Positions 1 to 10,742 of a DNA stretch of 64,000 nucleotides are shown here, in pieces. The stretch spans positions 4,342,001 through 4,406,000 of the forward strand of contig NC_088307.1 of the NCBI RefSeq assembly GCF_032854445.1. Direction: 5' to 3'. Position 1 is the first letter of the stretch. Each line of letters opens with the position of its first letter. The DNA is from Liolophura sinensis. Taxonomy: Eukaryota > Mollusca > Polyplacophora > Chitonida > Chitonidae. The translations under genes and the position numbers were made by a program. Below the pieces are notes generated by a model. That model was given only the letters and a program-made list of their open reading frames with translations, did no database searches and had not been told where the DNA came from.

Positions 1-1580
1 GCCCTTGTTTAAATGATGTATTCAAAGTATCTTGAACCAATGGTAGTTAATGGTTTGTGATGTTTACTAATAAAAGAAATAAACCATGTGTATTTGTAAT
101 ACTGTATTTAACTGACCCACTTATTAAAATAAAATTTTTAAGCTTTCGCCCAAATATTTTTATACCAAAGATCTTTAGATATTATTTAATATGGTTGGAG
201 GGTTCACATGTTAATGGGTTAGCTTTGTAGCTTACTAGACTTGTCCAGGTGCCTGCCTCAGACGTTATGCTGAGCATGTGTGGGAGATTGGTGATAAGTA
301 CCATCTGTACATACAGGGTGGTCTGTACAGACCACCATACCTGCCCCGAGCTCTGGGAAGAGTATATGTAATGACCATAGCTGATTTATTCTCTATCGTT
401 TAGTATGAAAATGTTCATAGGTATAAAATTACGCCTGTATGAAGCATGCAATGTTGTTACCTGTATTACAGATTTGTAACAATTAATTATGTGTAATAAG
501 TATGTTTTTTCTCTAAAAGTAAATGTTAACTTTATACATTGACTGTGTTTGCCCTAAAAATTCTCAAAAAATAGTGAGTATTTAGAGACAATTAAAATAT
601 TACCTTTGGTACTGATATTCACGTTTTCCCAGTACTTCAAACAAACATTTCTAGTAAGATAATAACTAGAATAGGCAGTTAACTTTGGCATGGATGAAAG
701 TTCAGGTTTTGCTCGTATACAGTATAAGGACAAATATTTGAACAGTAAAAGGTAAAAAGACACATGCATACAATTTGTGAAAAATTCATGAAGTATTAGT
801 CAAGTGGCTTTTTCATGCAAGCAACATTTTAAACTCATTGCAAAATCATTTAGCTTTACTTAACTGTCCATTCATGACGCTATGATTTGACAGTATGTGG
901 GCAGCTTTGGACACAATATATGTTGGCTGTAGGGGTCAAATTTTAACATCCAATTTAAAAGCTTAATTTTTCAAGGCATGTGTCATTTACCAAGTATTGT
1001 TTTGAAACCAGACACATGATGTGTAGCTGCACACAGGCATGGTTGGCTATGTGGGGAATATGGAAACCTTTTAAATGGGGAAGCGTTTTCTAGGGGTAAC
1101 TTGGTTTTCCAACAAGACAGCTATTATGAGGGCTGTTGGAAAATCACTGTCTCGCAGGGCAGTTATCACTGTGACAAAAGTTTCCACAATGATGCATGAC
1201 ATTGGGCTAGCACACAACTGGACTTTGGTCGGAAACTTCTGAAAACAGCATACAAATATTTCTGCACAATTTTCTTTCATTTCCATGGTTTACATGTGTA
1301 ATTCTCATTTTCAGTGAAAACTCATAGATTGGTGGTCTCATAATTTTGAAGGAAGTAGTTACTTAATTTTTCCTACCCTTTGATGTAACTTTCACTGTGA
1401 CACTTTTTCAGGAGTGTGAATTACATGAAACTCTTTTGTTTCATCCAGTTTTTTGGGAAAAGAAAAGGGGTGAGAAAATCTGAAATATTGTTTACAATGT
1501 CAATCATATGCCTTTACACTTTGACCAATACAGCTGTATGTACAAAGATATACAATGTTCACGTAGCATTTACAGTATAT
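1..1580. other. AT-rich stretch, no gene seen
   Basis: Unique-looking AT-rich DNA. Only short open frames (about 70 codons) occur on either strand, none resembling a known protein and none with supporting splice or promoter context that I can defend. The one notable item is the palindrome at 317-336, listed separately. Confidence 0.6.
317..336. other. Perfect 20-bp palindrome
   Basis: The sequence GGTGGTCTGTACAGACCACC is a perfect 20-bp palindrome with no spacer, so each half-site reads GGTGGTCTGT. It could be a binding site for a dimeric factor or a cruciform point. No neighbouring gene gives it a role, and chance remains possible in 64 kb of sequence searched by eye. Confidence 0.6.
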
Positions 1581-1717
1581 AGGCCACTCTCACAAAGATG
1601 TTGTACATGTATGATATCGCACATATAGGACAATGGTGCGGTAATAGCGACGTGCAAAATGTCGTTTGACAAATGTATGGTAAAAAAAATGTTGTGCACT
1701 GCTTTGTGAAAGTGGCC
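1581..1717. mobile_element. MITE-like element, GGCCACTTTCACAAAG ends
   Basis: The left end GGCCACTCTCACAAAG (1582-1597) and the right end CTTTGTGAAAGTGGCC (1702-1717) are inverted copies of one another with one mismatch, and similarity continues several bases inward. The roughly 137-bp body has no coding capacity. The same style of end is found at 9762-9992 and 34298-34641, so this is a short member of a dispersed inverted-repeat family. I could not see a clear target-site duplication. Confidence 0.6.
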
Positions 1718-2324
1718 CAAGGATCCTGTTCAAGGGAGGTAATTACTGATTCATTCCTAAAACATATCCCAGAACAGAGTTATCTCACCCTACTGTCGAT
1801 TTCATTTTTAAGCCTGCTGGCAAAAATGTATTAATAACATGTGGAATTTTTGAAGTTTCAAGTTCAACCATATTTGACAGATCAAGCTTAGGTTTGTCAT
1901 AAATTACAGGTCTTACATTAACAAGACCCAGAATAACTTGATAGTTAAAATTTATTTGAACAAGTGCCAACATTGAAAAATTATAAAATAATGTTTTGAT
2001 GTTTTACCATATGTGCTCTTAGAAAGGTTAATATATTAAGCCAGCATTGTCTCTCATATATAAGAAGATTTACTGAATGTAGTCTACTGATATAAACATC
2101 TTCAAGCAGGTGTGAGTCCAATGTGACGTCAGAGAATGAGAGGAGTTCATGATTTATACACTAAACCGTAAATGAACCTGTCATGTAGTTTGTAAGCTGC
2201 AAGGTAAGTAAGGTGACATGAACCAGGTGGGCTTTAAAGAAATAGACACAGACTTCATGGGTAGATATTCCTGAGCACGGAGTGTGTAACTGATACGCTC
2301 GTGGAATTAAATGATGCTGAAGAC
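1718..2324. other. No gene seen; one CRE octamer
   Basis: AT-rich, without a convincing reading frame. It contains a perfect cyclic-AMP response element octamer, TGACGTCA, at 2124-2131. Nothing else is recognised. Confidence 0.5.
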
Positions 2325-2415
2325 TGCTACTGCGTTATAGTGTAGCAAAGCGATTAGACTGATTACCTTGAAGATGTAGACCTGGGTTCAGTCCTGAGTC
2401 TGGCCATTTTTTTAA
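2325..2415 (+). mobile_element. tRNA-derived SINE head fragment
   Basis: The stretch ends in a T-arm-like sequence, CTGGGTTCAGTCCTGAG (about 2382-2398), that fits an RNA polymerase III box B, preceded by a degenerate box A (TAGTGTAGCAAAG). It resembles the head of the family B SINEs. The sequence downstream is not alignable by eye to their body, so only a fragment is called. Confidence 0.4.
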
Positions 2416-2617
2416 GACTAAAAAATCTGTTCGGTTTGTGTTTTACTTTCTCACTCAATGCTCAACACATAAGACATCTTTAAAAAAAAATTGTTTTGTT
2501 ATGAACTGTCACTATCTGACCCTATCTAGAATTTGATTATTTCTTTTTCGCTAAAATTTTGCATTTAAAGGCAAACTTTTAAAAAACATTTACTGTGAAT
2601 TGACTGTCACTATATAT

Positions 2618-2841
2618 ATCCTGGGGCTGGGTAGGGTGACATGTCTGGTGTCTGTGTATGAAGATTGGGGTGGGTGTCATGATGGGTTTCGGTATCCTGA
2701 GACTGGGTGGGGTGTCATGCCTGGTGTGAGTATACTGTGATTGGGTTGGGTGTCCTGTCTGGTGTTTGCATCCTGAGACTGGACAAGGTGTCTTGTGTCT
2801 GTGTACTAGAAATGGGTTAAGTGTCATGTTTGGTGTTCGAC
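2618..2841 (+). repeat. Diverged ~38-bp tandem repeat derived from a SINE body
   Basis: About six degenerate units share the core GACTGGGTGGGGTGTCATG followed by CTGGTGT. The same core occurs once in the family D SINE copies at 10332-10365 (+) and about 18530-18560 (-). The array is therefore best read as a tandem expansion of a family D body segment. The units have drifted and differ by small indels, which suggests age. Confidence 0.65.
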
Positions 2842-2861
2842 TTGTTTCGTAGGACCCAGGT

Positions 2862-3362
2862 GGGGGCTTCCACAGCCTAGTGGTTAAACGTACAAGCCCA
2901 GAACCTCTCACCAATGCCACAGAGTTCAAGACCAGCTTACATGGGAAGATTTGCCAGCAGCCTGCAGATGGCCATGGGTTTCCCCATATGTTCCCTCAGA
3001 TCATAATGCTGGCTGCTGTTGTACAAGTCAAATGTTCTTGAGTACGATGTTAAACAGCATAATCTTTTTTTTTTTTTTTTTGATTGGTGTTTTACGCCGT
3101 ACTTAAGAATATTTCACTTATGCGACGGCGGCCAGCATTATGGTGGGTGTAAACCGGTGGAAACCGGGCAGAGCCCGGGGGAAACCCACGACCATCTGCA
3201 GGCTGCTGGCAGACCTTCCCACATACAGCCGGAGAGGAAGCCAGCATGAGCTGGACTCACAGCGACCGCATTGGAGAGAGACTCCTGGGTCATTACGCTG
3301 CGCTAGCGCGCTAACCGACTGAGCCACAGAGGCCCCTTAAACAGCATAATCAAATAAATACA
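2862..3362 (+). mobile_element. Old family A SINE, split by a younger copy
   Basis: A diverged plus-strand family A copy: degenerate box A region CAGCCTAGTGGTTAAACG near 2875-2892, box B-like AGTTCAAGACC near 2928, the conserved central part ending CATAATGCTGGCTGCTG (3003-3019), and the tail TTCTTGAGTACGATGTTAAACAG (3037-3058). The tail is interrupted at 3064 by the insertion at 3065-3336 and resumes after the duplicated target as ATCAAATAAATA. Roughly 230 bp belong to the old copy itself. Confidence 0.8.
3065..3336 (-). mobile_element. Family A SINE, young, with 15-bp TSD
   Basis: A full-length minus-strand copy. The 5' end is at 3336, reading GGGGCCTCTGTGGCTCAG on the minus strand and containing box A TGGCTCAGTCGG. 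The 3' end is a run of 17 T on the plus strand (3065-3081), that is a poly-A tail, next to the tail motif TGATTGGTGTTTTACGCCG. It is flanked by a perfect 15-bp duplication, TTAAACAGCATAATC, at 3050-3064 and 3337-3351, the signature of LINE-assisted target-primed insertion. The target was the tail of an older family A copy. Confidence 0.93.
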
Positions 3363-3384
3363 TGGCTACATTTAAAACCCAGGT

Positions 3385-3680
3385 GGGAGTGGTAGATCCA
3401 GGGTCAATCCTGCGTCAGATCACGCCTAACACTTTAAAAGAGAAAGTTGTAGCTTCCTTGCTTGACATTCAGCATTAAGGGGATAGTGCAATGAATGGTT
3501 GACCAGTATCAGTAAAATGGCTCGGGCAAGACAGCTTACTTGAATTCGGTAAGTCGTCTCAGTTAAGCAGCACTAGATAAAAGAGCTGTGGAAATCTGTC
3601 TTGCAACAAGGAGGCACATTACACGCACATGCACTCTAAGGGCACCTTGGTCGTCTTATGACAGAATTGATTGAGAGATG
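3385..3680 (+). mobile_element. Family B SINE, 5'-truncated
   Basis: This region aligns by eye with 44265-44560. Shared landmarks are GGGAGTGGTAGATCCAGG at the start, a box B-like GGTCAATCCTG, then TTGTAGCTTCCTTGCTTG, a central GTATCAGTAAAATGGCT, AGCAGCACTAGATAA, GCAACAAGGAGG and CATGCACTCTAAGG. The final part (TCTTATGACAGAATTG) has decayed. The tRNA-like 5' half is missing. Confidence 0.85.
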
Positions 3681-4404
3681 ATCTTGCTGTTTTTTTATTA
3701 AAGTTTGTCAGTAAAATGAATCATATAGTATACTTTGACTCTGATTTTTTTTATATAGATAGAAAACTGCCATCTGTGTTAAGGCAAATATTAAACTGCC
3801 CAATTTTACCCCATTTTGAACTGCTACAGATTCTGAAGAGGGAGGGAGATAGAACAGCTGCCCTTAGCCTATATGTTCTATAACATTTGTGCATGAGACT
3901 CGTGCATCTAAATGGATGTTAATTATGTCTGACAGGTAAGCTGTTAAGTAGCTCTGTTAGTGGAAATGAGTACGGAAAACTAAGTCTATGTGGCCTTGAG
4001 TTTTGATGGGTGAGTCATAGACTACCTGAGCAGGGATGTTGCGCTAATTAAACCAGAGATGTTAGCATGTGGCAGGGTTCAGGAAACTGTGCCAGGTGAG
4101 ACTCACCTGTAATATAAGGAGAGATAGTATTTGCTCATTGTTCAACATCGTTTTGCCTATTGCTATTCCACCAAGAAGCACCTTCAGTGAAATTTATTTT
4201 ATGAATATTTTTGTGTTCAGTTATAATTTTTTTTAATTCTTTGTGTTCATTTCCACTGTAATTTGCCTTTAAATGCAAAATTAAATTTTAGTGAAAAAAT
4301 TATAATAAATACACCAAGCGATTATATATATACACGTGCTGTAATTATTCAGATAGGATGATTATGAGAAACAAACAATTTTGTAACAGATGGCGTTACG
4401 CTGT
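3681..4404. other. No gene seen
   Basis: AT-rich. A 15-bp motif, GCATTTAAAGGCAAA, occurs here on the minus strand (about 4262-4276) and on the plus strand near 2560-2574, hinting at a further small dispersed repeat. No coding or RNA feature is recognised. Confidence 0.5.
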
Positions 4405-4652
4405 AATATAATTAGCATGCCAGCCTGGTGCAATGACCCAGGAGACTTCCACCAATGCGTTCGCTGTAAGTTCAAGTCCAGCTCATGCTGACTTCCTCTC
4501 TAGCCATATGTGGCAATGTCTGTCATCAACCTGCGGATGGCCGTGGGTTTCTCCTGGGCTATGCCTGGCTTTCTCCAACCATAATGCTGACTTATCGTAT
4601 AAGTGAAATATTCTTGAGTGCAGTGTAAAACACCAAGCAAACAAACAAATCA
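4405..4652 (+). mobile_element. Family A SINE, old variant head
   Basis: Plus-strand copy with the variant head TTAGCATGCCAGCCTGGTG, shared with the copy at 43964. The landmarks are CAATGACCCAGGAG, box B AGTTCAAGTCC (4471-4481), GCTCATGCTG, CATAATGCTGAC, ATAAGTGAAATATTCTTGAG (4599-4618) and the tail AAAACACCAAGCAAACAAAC. The copy is diverged throughout, so it is an old insertion. No target duplication was found. Confidence 0.85.
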
Positions 4653-5675
4653 ATATAGACATTTTACATGCACTATAGAATTTAACCTACTTAGTGGGCT
4701 AGGGAGCCTCTTATCAATTGGGTTGATGTGAGTTCCTCTCCAAAACTAAACCTGCTAGTAGGTGGGAAGATCAGGCAGGTCCCTACATTATTCATCTTAA
4801 GAGGGCCTACAACCTGCAGTATTCATTAAAAACACCAGTTTTCAATAAACCTATACATTTATCACCACCTTTTCCAATATACACCCTCTCCAGTTGAAAC
4901 ACATCGCATTGCCTAAGGGCCTGCCGCTTTTGCTTCAGAGCTCTCGGTCCCATCAGTGCATTTAATTTGGAAGATTGAGGAACAGTACTGTATCTACTGC
5001 AAACTGTACATAAATCTGTATTTTTTTGTGTACTCTGTTCACATGCAGAGTATAATACATGACTAACGATTCTGTGTCCCCTTATAAGAATGCATGGTTA
5101 TTTTTGTTCTTTTCTCCTGAAAATGAAAGATGTAGAAACATCTCTCATCCAGACACCTGTGTCCCAGTTGGAAAGTTAACAAGTGCCGTTTTGCTCTCTA
5201 ATGAAACCGTGTCTGGCTGGTTCCCGTCTTGTATGTCTATAACGAGGACTGACAGTGATGACAGTCTGACAAGTGGCGGCCTCAGCATTCACAGACGCAT
5301 CGTGTGCACTGAGTCACAGTTAACCCTCTACTTGCCAGATTGTCAGCATTATCTCTCCTTTCATCAGTCTTCATTCTGAAGTTATCCACCTCAAGCTATA
5401 GCATGGACAAGGTAATGTGTGTACGAAGGCAAAAGCCTTTATACACTGTAAAAGATTCTTTTAATTTGACCAGAAATAATGATAATGAACCCTTCTAAAT
5501 TTACTACAGAAAGGTTGATATTACACACATTTACTGATGAATTTAGACAACCTTGATGAAAAATTTTGCATCGTGGGGTAAAAATAGTGTTAAAACAGCA
5601 AACAAAGTTAAATGTGCATTATTAAAGCATATAGGTAATTTAGGGCTTCTAAGAGGAGCATGTTATTTCATAAGC
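4653..5675. other. No recognised gene; one unexplained ORF
   Basis: AT-rich apart from a GC-richer stretch at about 5225-5320, which lies inside the open frame at 5059-5379 (listed separately). No repeat family member is recognised. Confidence 0.4.
5059..5379 (+). other. Unexplained 106-codon ORF
   Basis: An open frame of 106 codons with no recognised domain. The middle (residues about 59-78) is hydrophilic, with the acidic serine-rich run TDSDDSLTSGG, and this part is richer in G+C than its surroundings, as an exon might be. A possible splice acceptor (CCCAG at about 5162-5166) lies inside the frame. There is no homology I can name, and a chance frame is at least as likely. Confidence 0.15.
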
Positions 5676-5708
5676 GGGTGGGGTGTGTGTGGGGGGGGTG
5701 GGGGGTGG
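5676..5708 (+). repeat. G-rich low-complexity tract
   Basis: A tract of G runs separated by single T (GGGTGGGGTGTGTGTG followed by GGGGGGGTGGGGGGTGG). It has four or more G runs within 33 bp and so could form a G-quadruplex. It directly abuts the 5' end of the next SINE. Confidence 0.8.
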
Positions 5709-5980
5709 CCTAAGTGCTTAGCGTAAAGGCACGTACAGCATGATGGCCAGGAGCCTCTCACCAGTGCGCTCAGTCTGAGTTCAAGTCCATGTCATGCTGG
5801 CTTTTTCTCCAGTCGTTCTTGGGGAGGTCTGCCAACAGCACGTGGATGATCGTGGGTTAATTCCCCTGCATGGCCTCTGCTAGTGCTCAATGGCCTTCCT
5901 GGACCATAATACTGGCTGCTGCAGTGATACATAAGTGAAATATTCTTCACTATAGTGTAAAACATCAATGAAAGAAATAA
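5709..5980 (+). mobile_element. Family A SINE, diverged
   Basis: Plus-strand copy with recognisable GCCAGGAGCCTCTCACCAG, box B GAGTTCAAGTCC, TCATGCTGGCTTT, CATAATACTGGCTGCTG, ATAAGTGAAATATTCTTCA and tail GTGTAAAACATCAATG. There is extra or rearranged sequence in the GTGGGTTAATTCCCC region. It is old and non-functional. Confidence 0.8.
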
Positions 5981-8019
5981 TTACAATTTCAGAAGAGAGC
6001 TCAGTTTTTTATGCAGTTATGCAGATACATTTATGACATTGGTAATTGTGGTGGAGCTTGCATTTGTATACAGCTGTAGCTGCATTGTCAACAAGTGGTC
6101 AGTAGAGCCTTTTAGTAATGTTTCACAAAATCACTACAAAGCATGTAAAATATTTATGGTTGCTAAATTTGGGCATGTATTAGTGTAGTTTAATGTAAGA
6201 CTGCGTGCAGACTGGTTCTTTGTGGGAATCAGAGCTGGGATATGCCCTATACCAGGGTATCTACCACAGGAGTTACACCCCTTGGCATAATTCCATTTCC
6301 CAGAATTACTTCAGTCAGAACCATTTGATGGCAGATAACAAAATTCACCAATGATTTAGTCTTACATGTACATTATGTTCTTAATTGTGTGTCCTTCAGG
6401 CTATTTGCTATTTCTGCTAGTTTGGCTAGGCATTTGATTTATTTTGTGCAAGTATTAAAATACTATATATTCTTCTTCCTGCACTCACTTACTGCTGGGT
6501 GTTCTCTTGTTCAACTCACAAAGTGTTTTTTTTAGGTGTGTGTTTATATATAACATCAGGTCTGCTGCAAGGTGCACTTTTTTTACCTGTCTTGTTTTGA
6601 CTACTGTTTTTTTTTTTCAATGTACCCATCCACACTTGTTACAAAGTTTCTGCTGAAAACCTGTAATTGTGAGAAATTGCACTGAAGCTATATTACATAT
6701 GTATGTTAGAACACTCTTGACACTGGAGAAAACTCAAGATCAAATCTGGACAGGATCTGATGCACGCATATTGCTGTAGGGAGAAAAAGATCGAAGGAGA
6801 AAAAAGGGAATGTGTCTGAAGGCAGGAACAGGTGGAATTCATATAAAATCTGGCACTCATTCGAGACTTCTCAAGGGGTAGAACACACGTTCAGACAGCT
6901 TAGTAACTCTCATCTGCTTCTACGCATCTTGAAGAGGCTTTTTTGTTTTGAAGTTGCAAGTCCTATTATTTTTTATAGGCAGTCTTAGTTGTGGTAGGGG
7001 GAATCACAAAAACATGTGGAGTCAGTGGGAAAGATGACAAAAAAGAAGATAGAGACATAAATATCATACACAGTTATGACAAGAGATATGCAAACAGGAA
7101 GTTACACAAAAACGTGGGTTTTAATTTCTCCATGTGTGAATGGTTTAATTAAGATACATGTACCATCAAATGGTCACCCATATCAAAACTTCACTGACAC
7201 AGTTGCAGTGCCAAGAAAATCATGAATTTTATTTCTAGATCGATGTATAGCATTTATACTCAGAAACGGGGGTCATTTATATATCTTACAGGTGCTTAAG
7301 ATAGTTGCTTTTACAGAAAATAATAATTAGGTCTAAAAAGTTTCTTATTGGTGGTAAATCACACAATACCTTCACTCTAAGGTCATGTCTGTCAGAAAAA
7401 TAGGGTACTGTTTGACCGTCTTCAATAACTACAAACACTCGCTTTTTGAGACACACTGGAAGTAAGCGGGTAGATCAGGAAGTCTCTCATGAAGTGCTCA
7501 CAGCAGGTGATATTGGTAGCTTTTTAGGGAATATTTTTTTTAATTCTGTCTGATAAGAAAGATAATTAAGGATTTAAAAAAAAATTATATTGAGAGAAAA
7601 GTAAAACCAAGAAAATTCTTCAAAAGGCCAGTAAAATCTTTTAGAGTATTTAGAGTTTTGCCCCATATTTTTAATAAAGGGGTTAAAGCAAAATTTTTCA
7701 ATTTAATTAAAACGTGACATTCAGAAGTGAGGCAGCGATGTAGCTGTGTATGCCAGCCTGTGTGGGGATTGATTGAGTGTGATATAACTCAGTGAGTTAT
7801 GTGTGGTTAAGATTCTGAACTTTTGTACCACAATAGATGCAGTTATAGTTAGATAATATGTAAATATCTATTATAAATAATTAGATATTATACTTGTGTA
7901 TTCCTTTGTTCAATAACAATAAATAGTTGATAGCAATCTCATGATATTTTTCACTGTGTTACATTCATTGAAGACAACTGGTCTTCCACTGACATAAAGA
8001 TATATACATCAGATGTGGG
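5981..8019. other. No gene seen
   Basis: Two kilobases of AT-rich sequence with T-runs (6604-6618) but no tandem array, no SINE and no reading frame that I can support. Confidence 0.5.
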
Positions 8020-8136
8020 TAAGCTAGTCAGTGATTTGCCAAGGGTTGGTGGTTTAATTACCACGTTTTCCTTCACCCATAAAACTGACCTCCATCGTAG
8101 AAGTGAATAATTCTTGACTATGGAATTGTAAAACAA
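8020..8136 (+). mobile_element. Family A SINE 3' fragment next to array
   Basis: A diverged 3' half: CCTTCACCCATAAAACTGACC corresponds to the CCCACCATAATGCTGGCC region of better copies, followed by GAAGTGAATAATTCTTGACTA and GGAATTGTAAAACA in place of the normal tail. Where the CACCAATCA end should be, the 34-bp array begins. Confidence 0.65.
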
Positions 8137-8580
8137 GAATTGGTCATCAGTGAATATATGTCAGCAACAAGAATTGGTCATCAGTGAATATATGTCAGCA
8201 ACAAGAATTGGTCATCAGTGAATATATGTCAGCAACAAGAATTGGTCATCAGTGAATATATGTCAGCAACAAGAATTGGTCGTCATTGAATATATGTCAG
8301 CAACAAGAATTGGTCATCAGTGAATGTATGTCAGCAACAAGAATTGGTCATCAGTGAATATATGTCAGCAACAAGAATTGGTCATCAGTGAATATATGTC
8401 AGCAACAAGAATTGGTCATGAGTGAATATATGTCAGCAACAAGAATTGGTCATGAGTGAATATATGTCAGCAACAAGAATTGGTCATCAGTGAATATATG
8501 TCAGCAACAAGAATTGGTCATGAGTGAATATATGTCAGCGACAAGAATTGGTCGTCATTGAATATATGTCAGCAACAAGC
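8133..8580. repeat. Minisatellite, 34-bp unit, ~13 copies
   Basis: Head-to-tail units beginning ACAAGAATTGGTCATCAG and ending GAATATATGTCAGCA. Most are identical. Variants GTCGTCATTG and GTCATGAG recur in several units, so units have been copied in groups. The first unit starts within the tail of the family A fragment at 8020-8136. Confidence 0.95.
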
Positions 8581-8589
8581 ATTGTTGTT

Positions 8590-8885
8590 TGAGAAGCATT
8601 TCACAATGAGGTTAGTGGGTGAGAAACACACTAAGGTTAGTGTGTGAGAACTAGGGTTATTGTTTGCAAAATGCCTTCACACTAACATGACTAAGGAAAC
8701 ACTTTCACACTAGGGTTATTGTTTGAAAAATGCCTTCACACTAACATGACTAAGGAAACACGTTCACACTAGGGTTATTGTTTGCAAAATGCCTTCACAC
8801 TAAGGTTATTGTTTGTGAATCACCTTTGCACTAAGGTTAGTGTTTTGGAAACACCTTCACAATAAGGTTAGTATATGTGCACCTT
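8590..8885. repeat. Irregular repeat, ~31/62-bp periodicity
   Basis: Loose units of the type CACACTAAGGTTAGTGTTTG followed by AAACACCTTC. In the middle, two nearly identical 62-bp units occur (CTTCACACTAACATGACTAA then GGAAACAC, at about 8681-8810). Each unit contains partially inverted CACTAA/TTAGTG words, so local hairpins are possible. Confidence 0.75.
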
Positions 8886-9761
8886 TGGTTGGGTGTAATA
8901 GAGTCTGTGTAAAGCTGTAGTTGGTTATAAAAAAAACCTACAGTAAAACATAAAAACTCAATAAAAGCAAAAAAGCAGGTAACTAAGGAAGTGCTCTAGC
9001 AGGCATTGCAACCCAGCATGTGATAAACGTCTTCACATACAGGTGCATTACTGATAGGGTACATACATGTGAGTATCAGTTACCCCGGTCACCTGCACTG
9101 GCTTGCCTGCTCAGACAAGCGGCTTCGTTAGGCACAGAAAAGCGTTAATGCTTACTCAGTCAAATACACAGCACCTGTCTTCACTTATTCAGTTTTTCTG
9201 TCAGCTGAGACGCCAGTGATGAACTTTGCCTTTTTCTTAACCCCTACCAAGTGGGAAAAAAAGTTGCGTACCGCTGTTGAAGAAACTGAAATGTATAGGT
9301 ATTGTGGTACCATGCTTTGACAGAGTATACTTTTGAGCGACATGGAAGTTTTGCTTACTGTTTATCTCTTATTTGCTCGTTACCGAGTACGGGTATACAT
9401 GGTATACGTACAGTAATTTTGTGCACATGTATACATTAGTTATAGTTACATCACTGATGTAATTAACATAATGCATTTTACACATTATGTAGTCCCACTC
9501 CTCTCTCCAGTAATAAAAAAAAAATACCTGTAAATATAAAGGCATGGGGATTATGATGATGAATTATGAAAGAAAAATTTGTGAGACTTTCCAAAAACCG
9601 GTAAGCTGTCTGGGTGAGCTACCTACCACAAGCTGCCCTAAAACCATGTTTTTTTGGGAAGTTCCCTGGGGGTAGGAAATTCATATTGCCCAGGTTTTGT
9701 AAAGAAAATGTTAAGCAATTATCATAGACACTTTCCAGATTTTTGGACCTGTTCTAGAAAG
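8886..9761. other. No gene seen
   Basis: AT-rich, no repeat-family member and no supported reading frame. Confidence 0.5.
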
Positions 9762-9992
9762 TGGGCAGAGACCAATTCCACAAAGCCATTTCTCGCATAA
9801 GTCAAAACTTGAAATACGACCTTAAAGCTAATATATTTGGACTGTAGAAATTAAATTTTTGTCCACCTTATCAATTTTATCTTAAGACACTTCCAGTACT
9901 AAAAACTAAGCATCATAAAGAAAATTTTTTAATTTTGACTTAAAAAATTTTGACTTGACTTAAGTCAGAAAAGGCTTTGTGGACTCTGCCCC
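9762..9992. mobile_element. MITE-like element, GGGCAGAG...CACAAAGCC ends
   Basis: The left end GGGCAGAG then CCACAAAGCC (9763-9787, with seven extra bases between) is an inverted copy of the right end GGCTTTGTGG then CTCTGCCC (9973-9991). The interior is about 230 bp, AT-rich and non-coding, and ends in the self-complementary words TTGACTTAAGTC. It is related by its CACAAAG ends to the elements at 1581 and 34298. Confidence 0.65.
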
Positions 9993-10249
9993 AGGTTTAT
10001 GGTAGGTAAATTATCAGTATAAGACAGTTCCAAGGTTCCATGAAAAATAGTGGTAGGCAAATATCTGAGACATATTCCAGGTTTTTGGAAAGTTTATGGT
10101 AAACAAATGCCCTAATTATATGATCCTATATTCTGGTTTGTGCTTCAGAATTAGATTATATAGTTTACATGTGGTTTGTCTGTTTTGGGCAAATTATGGA
10201 AAGACCATGAAAAAAATTAAAAGTAAAATTTCAGGTGACATCAAGTGAA

Positions 10250-10500
10250 TAGTCTTGCTGGTCACTTAGCACTGAGGGGTTAGAGCTAGAAAACAGGATT
10301 GGTTGGCCTGGTGCCCGTACAGTAGGACCTACGTGTGACTGGATGGGGTGTCATCTCTAGTTTCTTCGGAATAATACTTCAGTGGTGGCAGCACTTTGGC
10401 AACATGAACTCACCCCACTACAAGAAGACTCAGTGTATGTATACACACCTGATGACTCTTGTTAATGTAACTGAAGAATAGGTAACGTGCGAGGTAAAAA
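10250..10500 (+). mobile_element. Family D SINE (B/D superfamily), 5'-truncated
   Basis: This region aligns by eye with the minus strand of 18473-18650. Landmarks in order are GCACTGAGGGG, GGTTGGCCTGGTG, ACTGGATGGGGTGTCAT, TTCTTCGGAATAATACTTCA, GGCAGCACTTTGGCA and CTACAAGAAGACTC. It ends in the shared tail region GTAACTGAAGAATAGGTAAC. It shows what a family D copy looks like without the minisatellite found in the 17.5-kb copy. Confidence 0.75.
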
Positions 10501-10742
10501 TCGATGCATACATCCATACCTGGACATTACTTATGAAAAGTAAGAAGTTAAAATCAACTTATGATAGCAATATGTTTTATGTATTGCAGTAAGATAATTT
10601 TTTGAACCAAAATTGAACCTTATAAAAATATTCTGACATTTAAGAACACATATGCCCTCAGCATGCATGACATGACTAAAATAATGAGAAAAGCCAATTT
10701 GCTAAGCAAGGTTCATGCACACAGTGAAGGCAACGATTTAAT

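Noticed and set aside
3019-3327. Overlapping open frames on both strands
   Set aside because: They lie in the nested family A SINEs. The same frames recur at 39103-39505 and 47022-47377, which are other SINE copies.
8133-8580. Possible CRISPR array
   Set aside because: The repeats are directly adjacent with no unique spacers, and the genome context is animal-like. The same holds for every other tandem array here, including the two-module array at 62319, whose 30-bp modules are all alike.
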